DNA from: JAMQKA01 sp043951865
GTDB taxonomy: Bacteria; Bacteroidota; Rhodothermia; Balneolales; Balneolaceae
Length of the DNA: 64,000 nt
Direction: 5' to 3'
NCBI RefSeq assembly: GCF_043951865.1
Contig: NZ_JBINJF010000005.1
Location: 165,681-229,680, forward strand
The position numbers and the translations under genes are program-made. Below the pieces are notes generated by a model. The model was not told where the DNA came from. It did no database searches and was given only the letters and a program-made list of their open reading frames with translations. Positions 1 through 8,898 of the stretch are shown here, piece by piece; position 1 is the first letter of the stretch; every line of letters starts with the position of its first letter.

Positions 1-66
1 GGTCCGGGTGTCTATACATGGACAGTTACCCTTACCCCACAATAGACACTTATACACTCTAAACTT

Positions 67-101
67 AAAAAGGCCGCTGCATTTGGTTGCAGCGGCCTTT
101 T
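67..101. terminator. Bidirectional intrinsic terminator
   Basis: A perfect stem of about 14 bp (GGCCGCTGC paired with GCAGCGGCC, flanked by A and T runs) closes on a 6-nt loop. T-runs follow on both strands. It lies 33 bp past the alr stop on the minus strand and probably also ends a plus-strand gene outside the window. Bases 1-66 show no supported gene. Confidence 0.85.
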
Positions 102-134
102 CTGATTGTAACCCGCGAGGCATACCAAGCCGGC

Positions 135-1310
135 CTATTCAACTACATTTCGCGGCAGGTTTTCCGGCAGCCGCACCAGCACCTCGTAGTTCATGTTGTT
201 GGTCATCTCACTGAATGAGGCCACCGTCATCTCCTGCTCTCCCTGGTGCCCGATAATGACAACCTCATCCCCCTTCTTCACGCCGGGGATGTCGGTAATA
301 TCGATCGTCAGCAGGTTCATGTTTACCAGCCCCGCTACCGGCGCCCGCTCCCCGTTGATAAGCACGATGCCCACATTGGTCAGGTTCCTGCCAAACCCGT
401 GCGAGTATCCTATCGGTACCGTGGCTATCGTTTGATCGCGGCTGGTCAAGTACACGTTGCCGTAGCCGATAAACTCTCCCGCTTCCACGTGCTTTATACT
501 CATAACGCGGCTTTTCCAGCTCAACACCCGCTCCAGGGGATCCACAAACGGGGTTGCGCGGTCCGTATGGTTTTTCTTAATAAAGTTCATGTATGTTTCG
601 CGGTTGGGCCAGAAGCCGTACTGCGATATGCCCACGCGCACCATATCCATCCTGGTCTCGGGGTAGTTCAATACCGCAGCCGAGCAGGCGGTGTGCCGGT
701 ACCGGCCCTCAATGCCTTTGTCCCGCAGCCAGTCGTAGAGCTTTTCAAACTCCTTAATCTGTTCTGTCACCCGCACATGGTTGCTGACGCTTTCCGCACC
801 GGCATAATGCGTGCAAATTCCTTCAATAATCAGATGTTCAGATTCCTTCAAGAGCGTATCCGTCACTTCCGGGAGCTTGTGTTTTTCCAGGCCGAGCCGG
901 TGCATGCCGGTCTCCAGGTGAAGGTGAATACGCGCCGGTTTGCCCACTTTCCGGGCCGCAGAAACGGCGGCATTCAGGCGGTTGCGTTCGAAGATGAAAA
1001 AGGAGATCTCCCGTTCAATAGCCCACTCAATGGCGTTGTTGCTGATCATGCCCATGATCATGATATGGCACTGCTCCGTTGCGGCCTTATATGCGGCTGC
1101 GGCTTCATCGGCACTAAACACCGCGAAATACCGGACGCCGCACGCCTCGGCCATCGGCACAAAATGATTGATTCCGTGCCCGTAGGCGTTTCCCTTGATC
1201 ACGGAACAAAATTTGACATCGGGACCGATCAGATCCCTGAAAAATAAGATATTTTTTTGAAAGGCATTTTTACTGAGTTCTAAATAGGATGGTGCAAGTT
1301 CTTCAGGCAT
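135..1310 (-). CDS. alr: Alanine racemase
   Basis: PLP-dependent racemase that supplies D-alanine for peptidoglycan, acting in the cytosol. The 391-residue length is usual. The PLP lysine is K39 in SVIKGNAYGHG and the second catalytic base is Y302 in GYSHGFGR. Two positions differ from the textbook enzyme: the Asp of the GYADG motif is His here, and the MD pair near residue 331 is MN, so broader amino-acid specificity is possible. The start is 12 bp after the amidohydrolase stop, suggesting cotranscription. A strong terminator follows. Confidence 0.95.
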   Translation of the reverse strand: MPEELAPSYLELSKNAFQKNILFFRDLIGPDVKFCSVIKGNAYGHGINHFVPMAEACGVRYFAVFSADEAAAAYKAATEQCHIMIMGMISNNAIEWAIEREISFFIFERNRLNAAVSAARKVGKPARIHLHLETGMHRLGLEKHKLPEVTDTLLKESEHLIIEGICTHYAGAESVSNHVRVTEQIKEFEKLYDWLRDKGIEGRYRHTACSAAVLNYPETRMDMVRVGISQYGFWPNRETYMNFIKKNHTDRATPFVDPLERVLSWKSRVMSIKHVEAGEFIGYGNVYLTSRDQTIATVPIGYSHGFGRNLTNVGIVLINGERAPVAGLVNMNLLTIDITDIPGVKKGDEVVIIGHQGEQEMTVASFSEMTNNMNYEVLVRLPENLPRNVVE

Positions 1311-1322
1311 AAAGTATCGCTG

Positions 1323-2483
1323 TTATTGTTCAAATCCTGTAATCTGGTTGAGTATATGGATAAACATGCTGACTCCGGGAGAGATCAACGCATCCGGAAA
1401 ATCATAGCTGCCGGCATGCAGCGGCGGCTGGTCCACGCCCGCCCCCAACCCGAATATCGCCCCCTTGTAGCGCGAGGTAAATCGTCCAAAATCTTCGGAC
1501 CAGGCAAACGGAGTCTCCTTTCGGGTCAGTTCGAGTCCTGCCCTGCGGGCCGACTCTTCAATATATGCGTTGCACCCGGTATCGCTCCGGGTGGCTTCAA
1601 AACGCTCCGTCCAGCGGGTATCGGCCTGCAGGCCGTATGTTTGTGCAATGTTGCTCACCGTGTCTTCCGCCCGCTCGCAGAGTGCTTCCATCAGCTCATT
1701 CTCGTAGGTGCGCAGAGTCGCCCGAAATTCTGCATATCCCGGGGAAGTTCCAAATGCGACCTCGCCGAGCTTCGAATGGATAACAGTCGCCTTGGCGGCC
1801 TGGTCCAGCGATGCATAGAACTGGGGAAACGCCGAAAACTGCTGGATGAGGGTTGCCAGCGCCATCGCGGGACTCCTTCCGCGCTCGGGATGTGCGGCAT
1901 GTGCGGTTTCTCCCTTCAGGATCACCTCATATCCTCTTGAGGCGGAGGCAAAGACACCATCCCTCAGCAAAACCTGTTTCAGCGGGTAGCCCGGCAGGTT
2001 GTGGAGCGCAAAAATAAAATCCGGTTCCACTGCCCGAAATTTGTGGTCGTCAAGAACACGGGCTGCTCCCTGCCCGGTTTCTTCGGCGGGCTGAAACAGC
2101 AGGTGTACCTCTCCCGCCCGGGGGTTGTGATCCTGCAGGTAACGCGCAACCCCGGCCACAATCGCCATATGTCCGTCGTGGCCACATTTGTGGGCAACTC
2201 CTTCTGTTTTCGACCGGTAGGAAATCTCATTTTCTTCAGGAATCGGCAGGGCGTCCAGCTCGCAGCGGATCATCACACGGGGTCCCTCCCGGCTTCCTTC
2301 AAATACGGCTATAATCCCTTCTCCCCCAATACCTTCGAGCAGCCGGTCCGGGGCACAACCCTCGAGCAGCCGCCTGATGCGGTTACTCGTTTTATATTCT
2401 TCGCCGGAAAGTTCCGCCAACCGGTGCAACTCGTGGCGCAGCTCCGTAAGTTCTTCTATTGTATTTCCAGCAAGTGTTTCCAT
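1323..2483 (-). CDS. M20D-family amidohydrolase (hippurate hydrolase/aminoacylase type)
   Basis: Cytosolic metal-dependent amidohydrolase of the M20D group, whose members remove acyl groups from N-acyl amino acids or cleave small amide conjugates. The metal-binding motif HKCGHDGH spans residues 98-105 (C100, H102) and the QPAEET motif contributes E135 and E136. At 386 residues it is full length and has no signal peptide. It lies just upstream of alr and is probably in the same transcript. The substrate cannot be read from sequence; an N-acyl (perhaps D-) amino acid would suit the neighbours. Confidence 0.88.
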   Translation of the reverse strand: METLAGNTIEELTELRHELHRLAELSGEEYKTSNRIRRLLEGCAPDRLLEGIGGEGIIAVFEGSREGPRVMIRCELDALPIPEENEISYRSKTEGVAHKCGHDGHMAIVAGVARYLQDHNPRAGEVHLLFQPAEETGQGAARVLDDHKFRAVEPDFIFALHNLPGYPLKQVLLRDGVFASASRGYEVILKGETAHAAHPERGRSPAMALATLIQQFSAFPQFYASLDQAAKATVIHSKLGEVAFGTSPGYAEFRATLRTYENELMEALCERAEDTVSNIAQTYGLQADTRWTERFEATRSDTGCNAYIEESARRAGLELTRKETPFAWSEDFGRFTSRYKGAIFGLGAGVDQPPLHAGSYDFPDALISPGVSMFIHILNQITGFEQ

Positions 2484-2879
2484 CGTTCATCTATTGTATT
2501 AAAAAACTTTTGAATTCTTCAGTGGTCGACGTTTTGCCACCCTGAGAATGGCCTGTTTCTGTAAAGCCGTTCGATTATCAATGGAGATAGGTTTTTAAGC
2601 CTCCTAAATGTAGTCAGCACTACTCCCGGTTGTGACCGGGTGGTACCACTCGTCTGGGTATTGGAGATTGCAAAAAGATCTGTCAGGTTCCAGTCTACTT
2701 CATCCGTTACAGAAAAGTAAGCGCTCAAACCCTGGATTGGGATTGCTTCCATGCAGAAAGAGGATCACACGAATCATGTAACGATACTATTTGCACTACT
2801 ACTCCGTGGTGATCTTCCACATCGGTGTCATCTGCGTTCCGTTAAACCTGAGTGCCCATAGTTGGCATGGTACCATGCC
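2484..2879. other. Intergenic region with small palindromes, no supported gene
   Basis: About 396 bp separate the M23 gene from the M20 gene. I see a CCCGGT-TGTG-ACCGGG hairpin at 2625-2640, immediately followed by the 10-bp palindrome GTGGTACCAC at 2640-2649. A 77-codon open frame on the minus strand (2519-2752) has no recognisable family and no clear ribosome binding site. It may hold the promoter of the M20-alr pair or a decayed intergenic element. Confidence 0.4.
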
Positions 2880-3485
2880 TTAATAGATATCCCCTACAAT
2901 CAAACGCGGATCAGGGTATTTTTCAAGTGCCGTTTCAATATTTTCTTCAGCCACCACGCCGGGCATGTCGGCCCGGCCCGGATCTTCGACCGAGAGCTGA
3001 AAATGCAGGTGGGGCTCCCATCCGCCATTTTCCCGGTGCGCTCCCACCTCCGCGAACTCCTGTCCTTTTTTAATTTCCTGCCCTTTTTCCAGCCGGTCAA
3101 GCGACGCTCTTGCCAGATGCCCATGCAGCGCAAACAGGACCGCCCCATCCAGGCTGTGCCGGGTTACGACGGTGGGACCGTAATCCCCCGGCCGTGCGTT
3201 ATCTGCGAGATAGGCGATTTCTCCCTCAAAAAAGGCACACACCGGCACCCCTGCCGGCGTCCAAAAGTCGATACCGACATGGATATTCCTGCGGTTTTGA
3301 TACTGGGGAGCCACGTACATGCCGCGTCGTTTTTCGTTGTAGCGCCCAATACCCCACTTTTCCCGGCGGATCAGCCCGGGATCGTATCCCATCGAGAAGT
3401 CGAAAACATACCACTCCCCATCGTATGCTACAACGGGGGCGAACGAAAACCGGGCGGGATCAAAAGGAAGGGATTCCGGGTTCAT
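2880..3485 (-). CDS. M23 (LytM-fold) metallopeptidase, leaderless
   Basis: A 201-residue protein with a complete LytM fold signature: H69 and D73 in NIHVGID, H121/H123 in ALHGHL, and H159-x-H161 in PHLHF. M23 enzymes cut peptide cross-links, usually outside the membrane, but this one has no signal peptide or membrane segment, so it is probably cytosolic. The GIGRYNEKR stretch near residue 45 recalls the M23 domain found in multidomain class-III aminotransferase fusions. Its ATG overlaps the stop of the racemase gene by 4 bp (ATGA), indicating translational coupling. The actual substrate is unknown. Confidence 0.85.
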   Translation of the reverse strand: MNPESLPFDPARFSFAPVVAYDGEWYVFDFSMGYDPGLIRREKWGIGRYNEKRRGMYVAPQYQNRRNIHVGIDFWTPAGVPVCAFFEGEIAYLADNARPGDYGPTVVTRHSLDGAVLFALHGHLARASLDRLEKGQEIKKGQEFAEVGAHRENGGWEPHLHFQLSVEDPGRADMPGVVAEENIETALEKYPDPRLIVGDIY

Positions 3486-4552
3486 TCAACAATTTTATCG
3501 ATATAGTCGGAGTTCATTATGCCGAGCGCCCCCATATATTTCAACCGGAAGCGGATAAAGTCGCCCACCTGGTAGTTATTGCTGTTGTCTCCCACATCGA
3601 GAACCAGCATGTCGGAGCTTGCGTCCGCAACCCTGATATCATCGTGCACATTGATCAGGTGGTCGGGATCGATGTCGAGATAACCGATATCCAGTATGGC
3701 CCGGTAGGAGGTCTCCCCGTAGGCCTCCTTGTCGATGTCGTAGGTTTCACCCTGGGGATTCGTACCAAGATCTCCACTGGGAACTTTCGGCTTTTCGGAA
3801 ATTTCGATGATCTGCGTGTAGAGTTCAAACACCCCTTCGTGCATTCCTGAAATTGTGCCCCCGGTAAACAGGTTTTTGCCGAAAAACAGGGCTTCTCCCA
3901 CCCGAAAGTGGTTGATGCCGCTGGGCAGGCGGTTTTTTAGCAGCAAAGGAATGGTAACCGTGGTCCCGCCGGATACCAGGGGAATATCGACATCAAATCT
4001 CAGTTCAAGAATTTGCTTGTAGAGCGAGAGTTGAATCAGCTTGTCCTCGTCGGGCATGACCCCGTGCATGCAGTTTAGATTCGTACCCAGCCCGATGACC
4101 TCTACATTCGGCAGTTTAAAAATCTTTTCATAGAAATCGATCAGGTCGTCGCGTACCACACCTTCCCGGAGATCGCCCATCTCAATCATCACAATCACCT
4201 TGTGGATCTTGTCCTGCCGGCCGGCCTCCTCCGAAAGCGCGTGCAGGGTGGAGAGCTCCGTATTCAGGCTTACGTCAGCATATCTGACCACCGACTCGAT
4301 AATATCTTTGGGCGGGGGCTTGATATAGATCGTCAGCGTTTCCGGGTCGATCTCCTTGATCTTTTCCAGGTTGCTGATGCGGGAATCGTGCATCTCCTTG
4401 ACTCCCAGCTCGGCAACTTCCTTCAAAAATGGGGTATGCCCGCATAACAGCTTCGTCGTTATTCCCCACTTGATGTCGTTCTTCTTGAACAGCTGGTCAA
4501 GATAATTGTAGTTATCGCGCAGTTTATCGCGATATAGCTTGAGGTATGCCAT
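3482..4552 (-). CDS. Alanine/ornithine racemase-family PLP enzyme
   Basis: A fold-type III PLP enzyme of the ornithine-racemase-like branch (356 residues). K34 in GITTKLLCGH is the expected PLP lysine, and the stretch near residue 155 (GLGTNLNCMHGVMPD) matches the conserved GTN-x-x-C block of that branch. It is distinct from the canonical alr gene 2 kb away. It likely interconverts L- and D- forms of a basic or other amino acid in the cytosol. It sits 1 bp after the GNAT stop and overlaps the M23 start. Ornithine is a guess from family names; specificity is unresolved. Confidence 0.85.
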   Translation of the reverse strand: MAYLKLYRDKLRDNYNYLDQLFKKNDIKWGITTKLLCGHTPFLKEVAELGVKEMHDSRISNLEKIKEIDPETLTIYIKPPPKDIIESVVRYADVSLNTELSTLHALSEEAGRQDKIHKVIVMIEMGDLREGVVRDDLIDFYEKIFKLPNVEVIGLGTNLNCMHGVMPDEDKLIQLSLYKQILELRFDVDIPLVSGGTTVTIPLLLKNRLPSGINHFRVGEALFFGKNLFTGGTISGMHEGVFELYTQIIEISEKPKVPSGDLGTNPQGETYDIDKEAYGETSYRAILDIGYLDIDPDHLINVHDDIRVADASSDMLVLDVGDNSNNYQVGDFIRFRLKYMGALGIMNSDYIDKIVE

Positions 4553-4553
4553 G

Positions 4554-4994
4554 CTATTTTTTTAGTCTCATTTCGAGATATTTATTGGTAAAACCGTACT
4601 TCTCATACAGATGGACAGCGGGGTTGTGTTCCTCAACGTGCAGCGCAATATCTCCATCCGTTGCTTTGATGATTCGCTCCATCAGTTGCGACCCGATACC
4701 CTCACCGCGGTATTCGCGATGCACGGCGATATAGACAAGAATATTTTCGGGAATATATCCCTTCATATTGGTCTTGTTAATGATCACCGCCCCGGCAATC
4801 TGCCCGTCTTCATGCGCAATCAAAATCATTCCGTCCTGCCCGTCCTTATCCCCGTAGGCATAACCGATACAATTTAAAATATGTTGTTTTTCATCCCCAA
4901 ATTCATCCAGGTGTTCATATAAAAAATCGGCAATTTCTTCACGGCTGAATTCCGTGGGGTTTTTATCATCGGAATAGCTTATATCAAAATTCAT
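4554..4994 (-). CDS. GNAT-family N-acetyltransferase
   Basis: A 146-residue single-domain acetyltransferase. The acetyl-CoA-binding motif A is R96-G-E-G-I-G101, and the C-terminal NPAVHLYEKYGF block is the usual GNAT end. It transfers an acetyl group from acetyl-CoA to an amine, and its place between an importer and a racemase suggests an amino acid or derivative. I chose the ATG 1 bp after the symporter stop; an alternative ATG at 5024 has a better purine-rich leader but overlaps the symporter by 29 bp. No membrane segment is present. Confidence 0.85.
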   Translation of the reverse strand: MNFDISYSDDKNPTEFSREEIADFLYEHLDEFGDEKQHILNCIGYAYGDKDGQDGMILIAHEDGQIAGAVIINKTNMKGYIPENILVYIAVHREYRGEGIGSQLMERIIKATDGDIALHVEEHNPAVHLYEKYGFTNKYLEMRLKK

Positions 4995-4995
4995 T

Positions 4996-6486
4996 TTATA
5001 CTTGTGGATTAACGGGTTGTTCATTTCTTTCGGCGGTCTCGGCCTGCTGCGGCGTGCTGCTGTCCGGGAATAAAAGCGATCCGGCAATAAAGGTGACCGC
5101 GGAGACAGTGATACCGAAAACGTTGGCATCGAGACCGGCCGGCAGTTGTTCTACAAACACTTCAAGATACACCGTTGTTCCTCCACCTGCCAGCATGGCT
5201 ATGATAGCCCCGGCACTGCTGCTTTTCTGCCAGTAGAGTGCGCCTACGATCGGCACAAACAGGCCTGAAACCATAAAGGCGTAGGAATAGAGCATCAGGT
5301 CGAGAACATTTGTCATCGTGGTGGCAATAAAGAGGGCGACAGCCCCAATGATCAGCGTGGTTACCTGCGAGAACCGCAAGAACTGATCCCCTTCGTGATC
5401 CACATCTTTAAAATACCCGATAATGTCGGATACAACATTACCTGAAGCCGCCATCAGGCAGCTGTCGGCGGTAGAAAGAATGGCAGAGAAATAGGCTGAC
5501 ATCATGATTCCCATCAGTCCCACCGGCAGCACCGTACGCAGCAGCATGGGCAGCCCGGTCTCAGGGTCGGTCTCCGAAATATTGGCCGCTCCCAGGTAGT
5601 CGAACATGCCCTGGGCGGCCGCCACCTTGGCAAAAAGTCCAAGTGATACCCCCATAAAAGCCATCACCGGCCATTCAAAAAGACCTGCAAGGTACCAGGC
5701 TCTTTTCGCGGTTTGCTCGTCGTTACAGGCATATATTCGCTGGTAGAGTGTCATCCCCACAAACCAGATCGGGATGATCGTGACCCCCCAGTAAACCACG
5801 CGCTGCCAGGTCAGGTTGGTGATGGTCAGCAGGCTGGGATCCACGGAGCGCTGTATCGCTTCCCAGCCCCCCACGGCATAATATGACACCGGGATTCCGA
5901 TAAATATCAGCCCGGTCATCAGGATGGCCCACTGGATGGTATCGGTGTATATAACCGCTTTCAGTCCCCCCAAAACGGTATAGAGCACGGCAACCGTGCC
6001 CATAATGATCAGCGCCGTTTGCAGGTCCAGGTTGGCAAACGTTCCGTTTGCGAGTTTGGCCCCCGCCAGGATCTGGGAACTGGTAAAACCGGCATATCCC
6101 ACGGCGGAAATGATTCCCGCCACCAGGGCCACGTGGGGATTAAAGTAATACTTAAATACTTCCGGGAACGTGTAGGCCTTGTCAAACACCCTGTTTCCCT
6201 TCACCTTGGGAATGAGGAAAACTGCGGCCAACCACGCCCCCACGAGACCCGTAAAGAGCATCCATGATCCCGAGAGCCCCAGTACAAATCCGAGTCCGCC
6301 CAAGCCGATCGAAAAGCCTCCGCCTACATCGGTCGCCACCACCGACAGGCCGATATGCAGGCTGTTCATATCGCGTCCGCCTACATAGTAATCATCGGCG
6401 CCCTCATTTTTTTGGAAAAAGAAAAATCCAAATCCAAGGAGTCCGATCATGTAAAGGATAAAAATCGTCAGGTCGATCCAATGCAT
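4996..6486 (-). CDS. Sodium:solute symporter (SSS family)
   Basis: A 496-residue polytopic membrane protein with roughly 13 hydrophobic segments. It has the SSS N-terminal signature (YYVGGRDMNSLHIGLSVVATD) and a conserved glycine-rich first helix pair. SSS proteins couple sodium entry to uptake of sugars, proline, acids or other organic solutes. It is first in a tight four-gene minus-strand run with GNAT, racemase and M23 genes (1 bp, 1 bp and 4 bp overlap), so the cargo is probably an amino acid or peptide handled by those enzymes. That link is inference. Confidence 0.92.
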   Translation of the reverse strand: MHWIDLTIFILYMIGLLGFGFFFFQKNEGADDYYVGGRDMNSLHIGLSVVATDVGGGFSIGLGGLGFVLGLSGSWMLFTGLVGAWLAAVFLIPKVKGNRVFDKAYTFPEVFKYYFNPHVALVAGIISAVGYAGFTSSQILAGAKLANGTFANLDLQTALIIMGTVAVLYTVLGGLKAVIYTDTIQWAILMTGLIFIGIPVSYYAVGGWEAIQRSVDPSLLTITNLTWQRVVYWGVTIIPIWFVGMTLYQRIYACNDEQTAKRAWYLAGLFEWPVMAFMGVSLGLFAKVAAAQGMFDYLGAANISETDPETGLPMLLRTVLPVGLMGIMMSAYFSAILSTADSCLMAASGNVVSDIIGYFKDVDHEGDQFLRFSQVTTLIIGAVALFIATTMTNVLDLMLYSYAFMVSGLFVPIVGALYWQKSSSAGAIIAMLAGGGTTVYLEVFVEQLPAGLDANVFGITVSAVTFIAGSLLFPDSSTPQQAETAERNEQPVNPQV

Positions 6487-6903
6487 AAGACAGGCAAGTT
6501 AAACTAGATCGTTGATGATGAAGAGATGATGTTGGATCATGAGAAAGAAATCCAATGGAATGAGCAGCCACAGGAACCGCGATGAGCGTTGTAACTTCAA
6601 GATTCTGTGGATGATTTCAGCAGCTTATGAACGTGTACGATGATTGAGATGCTATTCCGCGTGGGTTTACAAATACGTTTAGAATCAGGCTACTCAAACA
6701 GATTTCAGTTGAATTTCCATTAAATATACACCCGGGGAATATGCATCTTCTCAAATAGCATCGGCCGGCAACCAAATCTTACCCGCCGTTAAACCCGGAT
6801 TGCGGATTTGCAATCGGTCAACCCGCATTGAAGTGACTAAATATACAGGTAACCGACCGCGGATGTCAAACCGGCACCTGGTTCATTTTTCTGAGAAAAG
6901 ATA
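6487..6903. other. Intergenic region, promoter side of the symporter operon
   Basis: About 417 bp between the bactofilin stop and the symporter start. It must contain the symporter operon promoter and the bactofilin 3' end. I see no convincing gene, no tRNA and no strong terminator here. Confidence 0.4.
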
Positions 6904-7362
6904 CTACCACAGCCGCTGCGGCGTGGTATCGTCTCCAACTGCTTTTTTGTGCTCCACTTCGTTGTTTCCACCCGTGTCTTGATGAGATTCTTCCGATTCA
7001 TAAATTTTCTGATAGGGCGTCGTATGTTGTTCGGACTTTTCCCCGGTTTGCACGGGAGGTTCATTCTGTACTTTCTTTTCATTCTTTTCTGGAGTCCCAT
7101 TCAGGGGAACAAATTCGGTTTTTTCCCTGTCTTTTTGCTTGAACCGGAAATCCATCCTCAGCCGGCCTTGATGTACCGATCCCTCCTCGATTAAATATTT
7201 TTTTGTAGAGATCTCTCCCTGAACTACTGAACCCTGCTTGAGAACAACTCCCTCGTTGGCCTGGACATTTCCCAGAATTTCTCCTTCCAGAACCAGGCGG
7301 CCTGTATTCACTTCTCCCTGAAATGCAGTATCCTCATCAAAAAAGATATACCCTTCACTCAT
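6904..7362 (-). CDS. Bactofilin-family polymer-forming protein
   Basis: A 152-residue bactofilin. Residues 1-70 form the short beta-helical repeat core (pattern FQGEV..GRLVLEGEILGNVQA..GVVLKQGSVVQGEI), which in this family self-assembles into nucleotide-independent filaments at the membrane. The remaining 80 residues are a charged, low-complexity, probably disordered tail rich in Glu, Lys and Gln, longer than in minimal bactofilins. It is the nearest gene downstream of the actin-like gene on the same strand, but 480 bp and a terminator separate them, so they are likely separate transcripts. Confidence 0.85.
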   Translation of the reverse strand: MSEGYIFFDEDTAFQGEVNTGRLVLEGEILGNVQANEGVVLKQGSVVQGEISTKKYLIEEGSVHQGRLRMDFRFKQKDREKTEFVPLNGTPEKNEKKVQNEPPVQTGEKSEQHTTPYQKIYESEESHQDTGGNNEVEHKKAVGDDTTPQRLW

Positions 7363-7747
7363 TCTAAATACGACCTCCCTGCAAGAATTTAAAGATTTTC
7401 AATAATGGCTGCTGTTCTCTTTGCAGAAACAAGATTGTAACCCCTGTTGAATGGAGTCAAACTAAAAAATCCTGCTCGATATTCTATATTAGATTCAGTT
7501 AATATTCTTGAATTGAGATTAATATCGGCGGGAACTGACGGGAGGGAGAAAAGTCAACTCCTTTACAATTATCGGCAGCGAGAAGGTGGTCGTATCGACA
7601 ACATAAAATGCGAGAATCACTGTGAGCGACCTTTGTGAAATCACGTAACTGGCCAAGAGCTATCTACCCATCACGGTGTAAGCCTTTACCAGGGAGACCC
7701 TTCCTGCGTTCAGGAGGGCTGGCCGATGTTGTAAAACCGCCACTAAT
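7363..7747. other. Intergenic region, no supported gene
   Basis: About 385 bp upstream of the bactofilin gene, expected to contain its promoter. A 63-codon plus-strand frame at 7447-7638 has no family resemblance and no ribosome binding site. Nothing else recognisable was found. Confidence 0.35.
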
Positions 7748-7801
7748 AAAAAAGCCCTGCCTTTTCCGCGGCGCATAGAACGCCTGAGAAAAAGACAGGG
7801 C
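7748..7801 (-). terminator. Intrinsic terminator of the actin-like gene
   Basis: Read on the minus strand, a long imperfect hairpin starts GCCCTG and closes CAGGGC (7754-7801), then runs into six T residues. It lies 43 bp after the stop of the actin-like gene, which makes that gene a likely single-gene transcript. Confidence 0.8.
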
Positions 7802-7843
7802 CAAACTCAATCTACTTAAATGTACGTTGGCGGTTAAGGCCGC

Positions 7844-8893
7844 TTATTCAAGGGTATTTGACGGCTCGGCGGCAGATTGCTTGGATACGCATACAAGCGT
7901 ATTTGCATTCCCCATGTCAACACCTACGGCCACATCCTCCTGGGCCTGTTTCTGGGTGTTAATACAGTACCCGCGCACCGCCATTGTATGGGGATTGTCA
8001 GGGACTATCACATTGAGGACTCCTTCAAACTCAGACTTTATCTGGTTGGTCAGTTCTCCAAAATAAGCTCCGCCCCCTACTACATAGAGCTTGTTGCAGG
8101 TTTCAAAGTCGGAATCCTGGAAGGCGTTCATCAGGGCGGGACGGACGATATTACTGTAGTAGGAACGCAACACCTTTTGCTTCAGCGTGGTCAGATCTAT
8201 GGTACGCTTGTTGATATTGATCTTCCCTTTCTGAAAGGCCACATTTAACTGGTGTTCCGTCTTGAACCCGAGGTAGTGATCCTTTTGGAGCTCATCTTCC
8301 ATCAGGTTGATCGCATAGCGGATACCCCGTGTACTGATCGCGGTACGCCGGATAATTCCGCTCTTTGTACTTACAACTCCCTCGCAGGAACCGTAGCCCA
8401 GGCTGACTACAAAAAAGTCATCGGTTTCGGGAACGTCCCCATGACGCAGCGCAATGATACTGCCGGCCACTTCAGGAACGACAAACACCTGATTTAAATT
8501 AACCGAAAGGGCCTGTTTGCCACTGGCCCCGTTCATACGGTATGTAGAACTGTCATATACAATATCAAAGGTTTTGGTCAACCGCTGTTTAGCTGTATTT
8601 TGATGCAGCTGGTACATGGCAAAAGGGAAACCCAGCGTCAGAGAAAAGTTGTTGCCGGCTTTCTGCTGCGCCAACAACAGGGCGGCACGAAACAGGAGTT
8701 CGAAATCCAGTTCACCTGGCGCACAATTGATTAAACGATGAGGAGACAATCCCTCTTTTAACGCCAAATCCCCGATGATATAGGACTCATCATTGTGTTC
8801 AATTTTCAAGCCTTCTAACAGACTGTTGCTTACACCGTTCAATTGAGCTCTTGTAGACTCAAAGACACTCGGAAAAACTGATATATCCATCAT
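7844..8893 (-). CDS. ParM/StbA-like actin-family ATPase, apparently circularly permuted
   Basis: A 349-residue actin-superfamily protein. The middle and end follow the ParM/archaeal-actin pattern: LTLGFPF (85-91), VPEVAGSIIAL (139-149), a phosphate-2-like region VSLGYGS (163-169), the adenosine motif VVGGGA (271-276) and the MAVRGY end (304-309). The phosphate-1 motif, normally within the first 15 residues, is missing from the N-terminus. A good match, VGVDMGNANT, instead sits at 323-332, after the usual C-terminus. The start is fixed by a strong GAGGAG site, so an N-terminal truncation is unlikely. The phosphate-2 Asp is Ser164. It probably forms cytomotive filaments; the cargo is unknown and no partner adaptor gene is adjacent. 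Confidence 0.8.
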   Translation of the reverse strand: MMDISVFPSVFESTRAQLNGVSNSLLEGLKIEHNDESYIIGDLALKEGLSPHRLINCAPGELDFELLFRAALLLAQQKAGNNFSLTLGFPFAMYQLHQNTAKQRLTKTFDIVYDSSTYRMNGASGKQALSVNLNQVFVVPEVAGSIIALRHGDVPETDDFFVVSLGYGSCEGVVSTKSGIIRRTAISTRGIRYAINLMEDELQKDHYLGFKTEHQLNVAFQKGKININKRTIDLTTLKQKVLRSYYSNIVRPALMNAFQDSDFETCNKLYVVGGGAYFGELTNQIKSEFEGVLNVIVPDNPHTMAVRGYCINTQKQAQEDVAVGVDMGNANTLVCVSKQSAAEPSNTLE

Positions 8894-8898
8894 GACAT

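Noticed and set aside
246..1247. 333-codon open frame on the plus strand
   Set aside because: It lies wholly inside alr on the other strand and has no family resemblance; a shadow frame.
2519..2752. 77-residue minus-strand gene
   Set aside because: No family match, no ribosome site, and the frame crosses two strong palindromes. Treated as noncoding.
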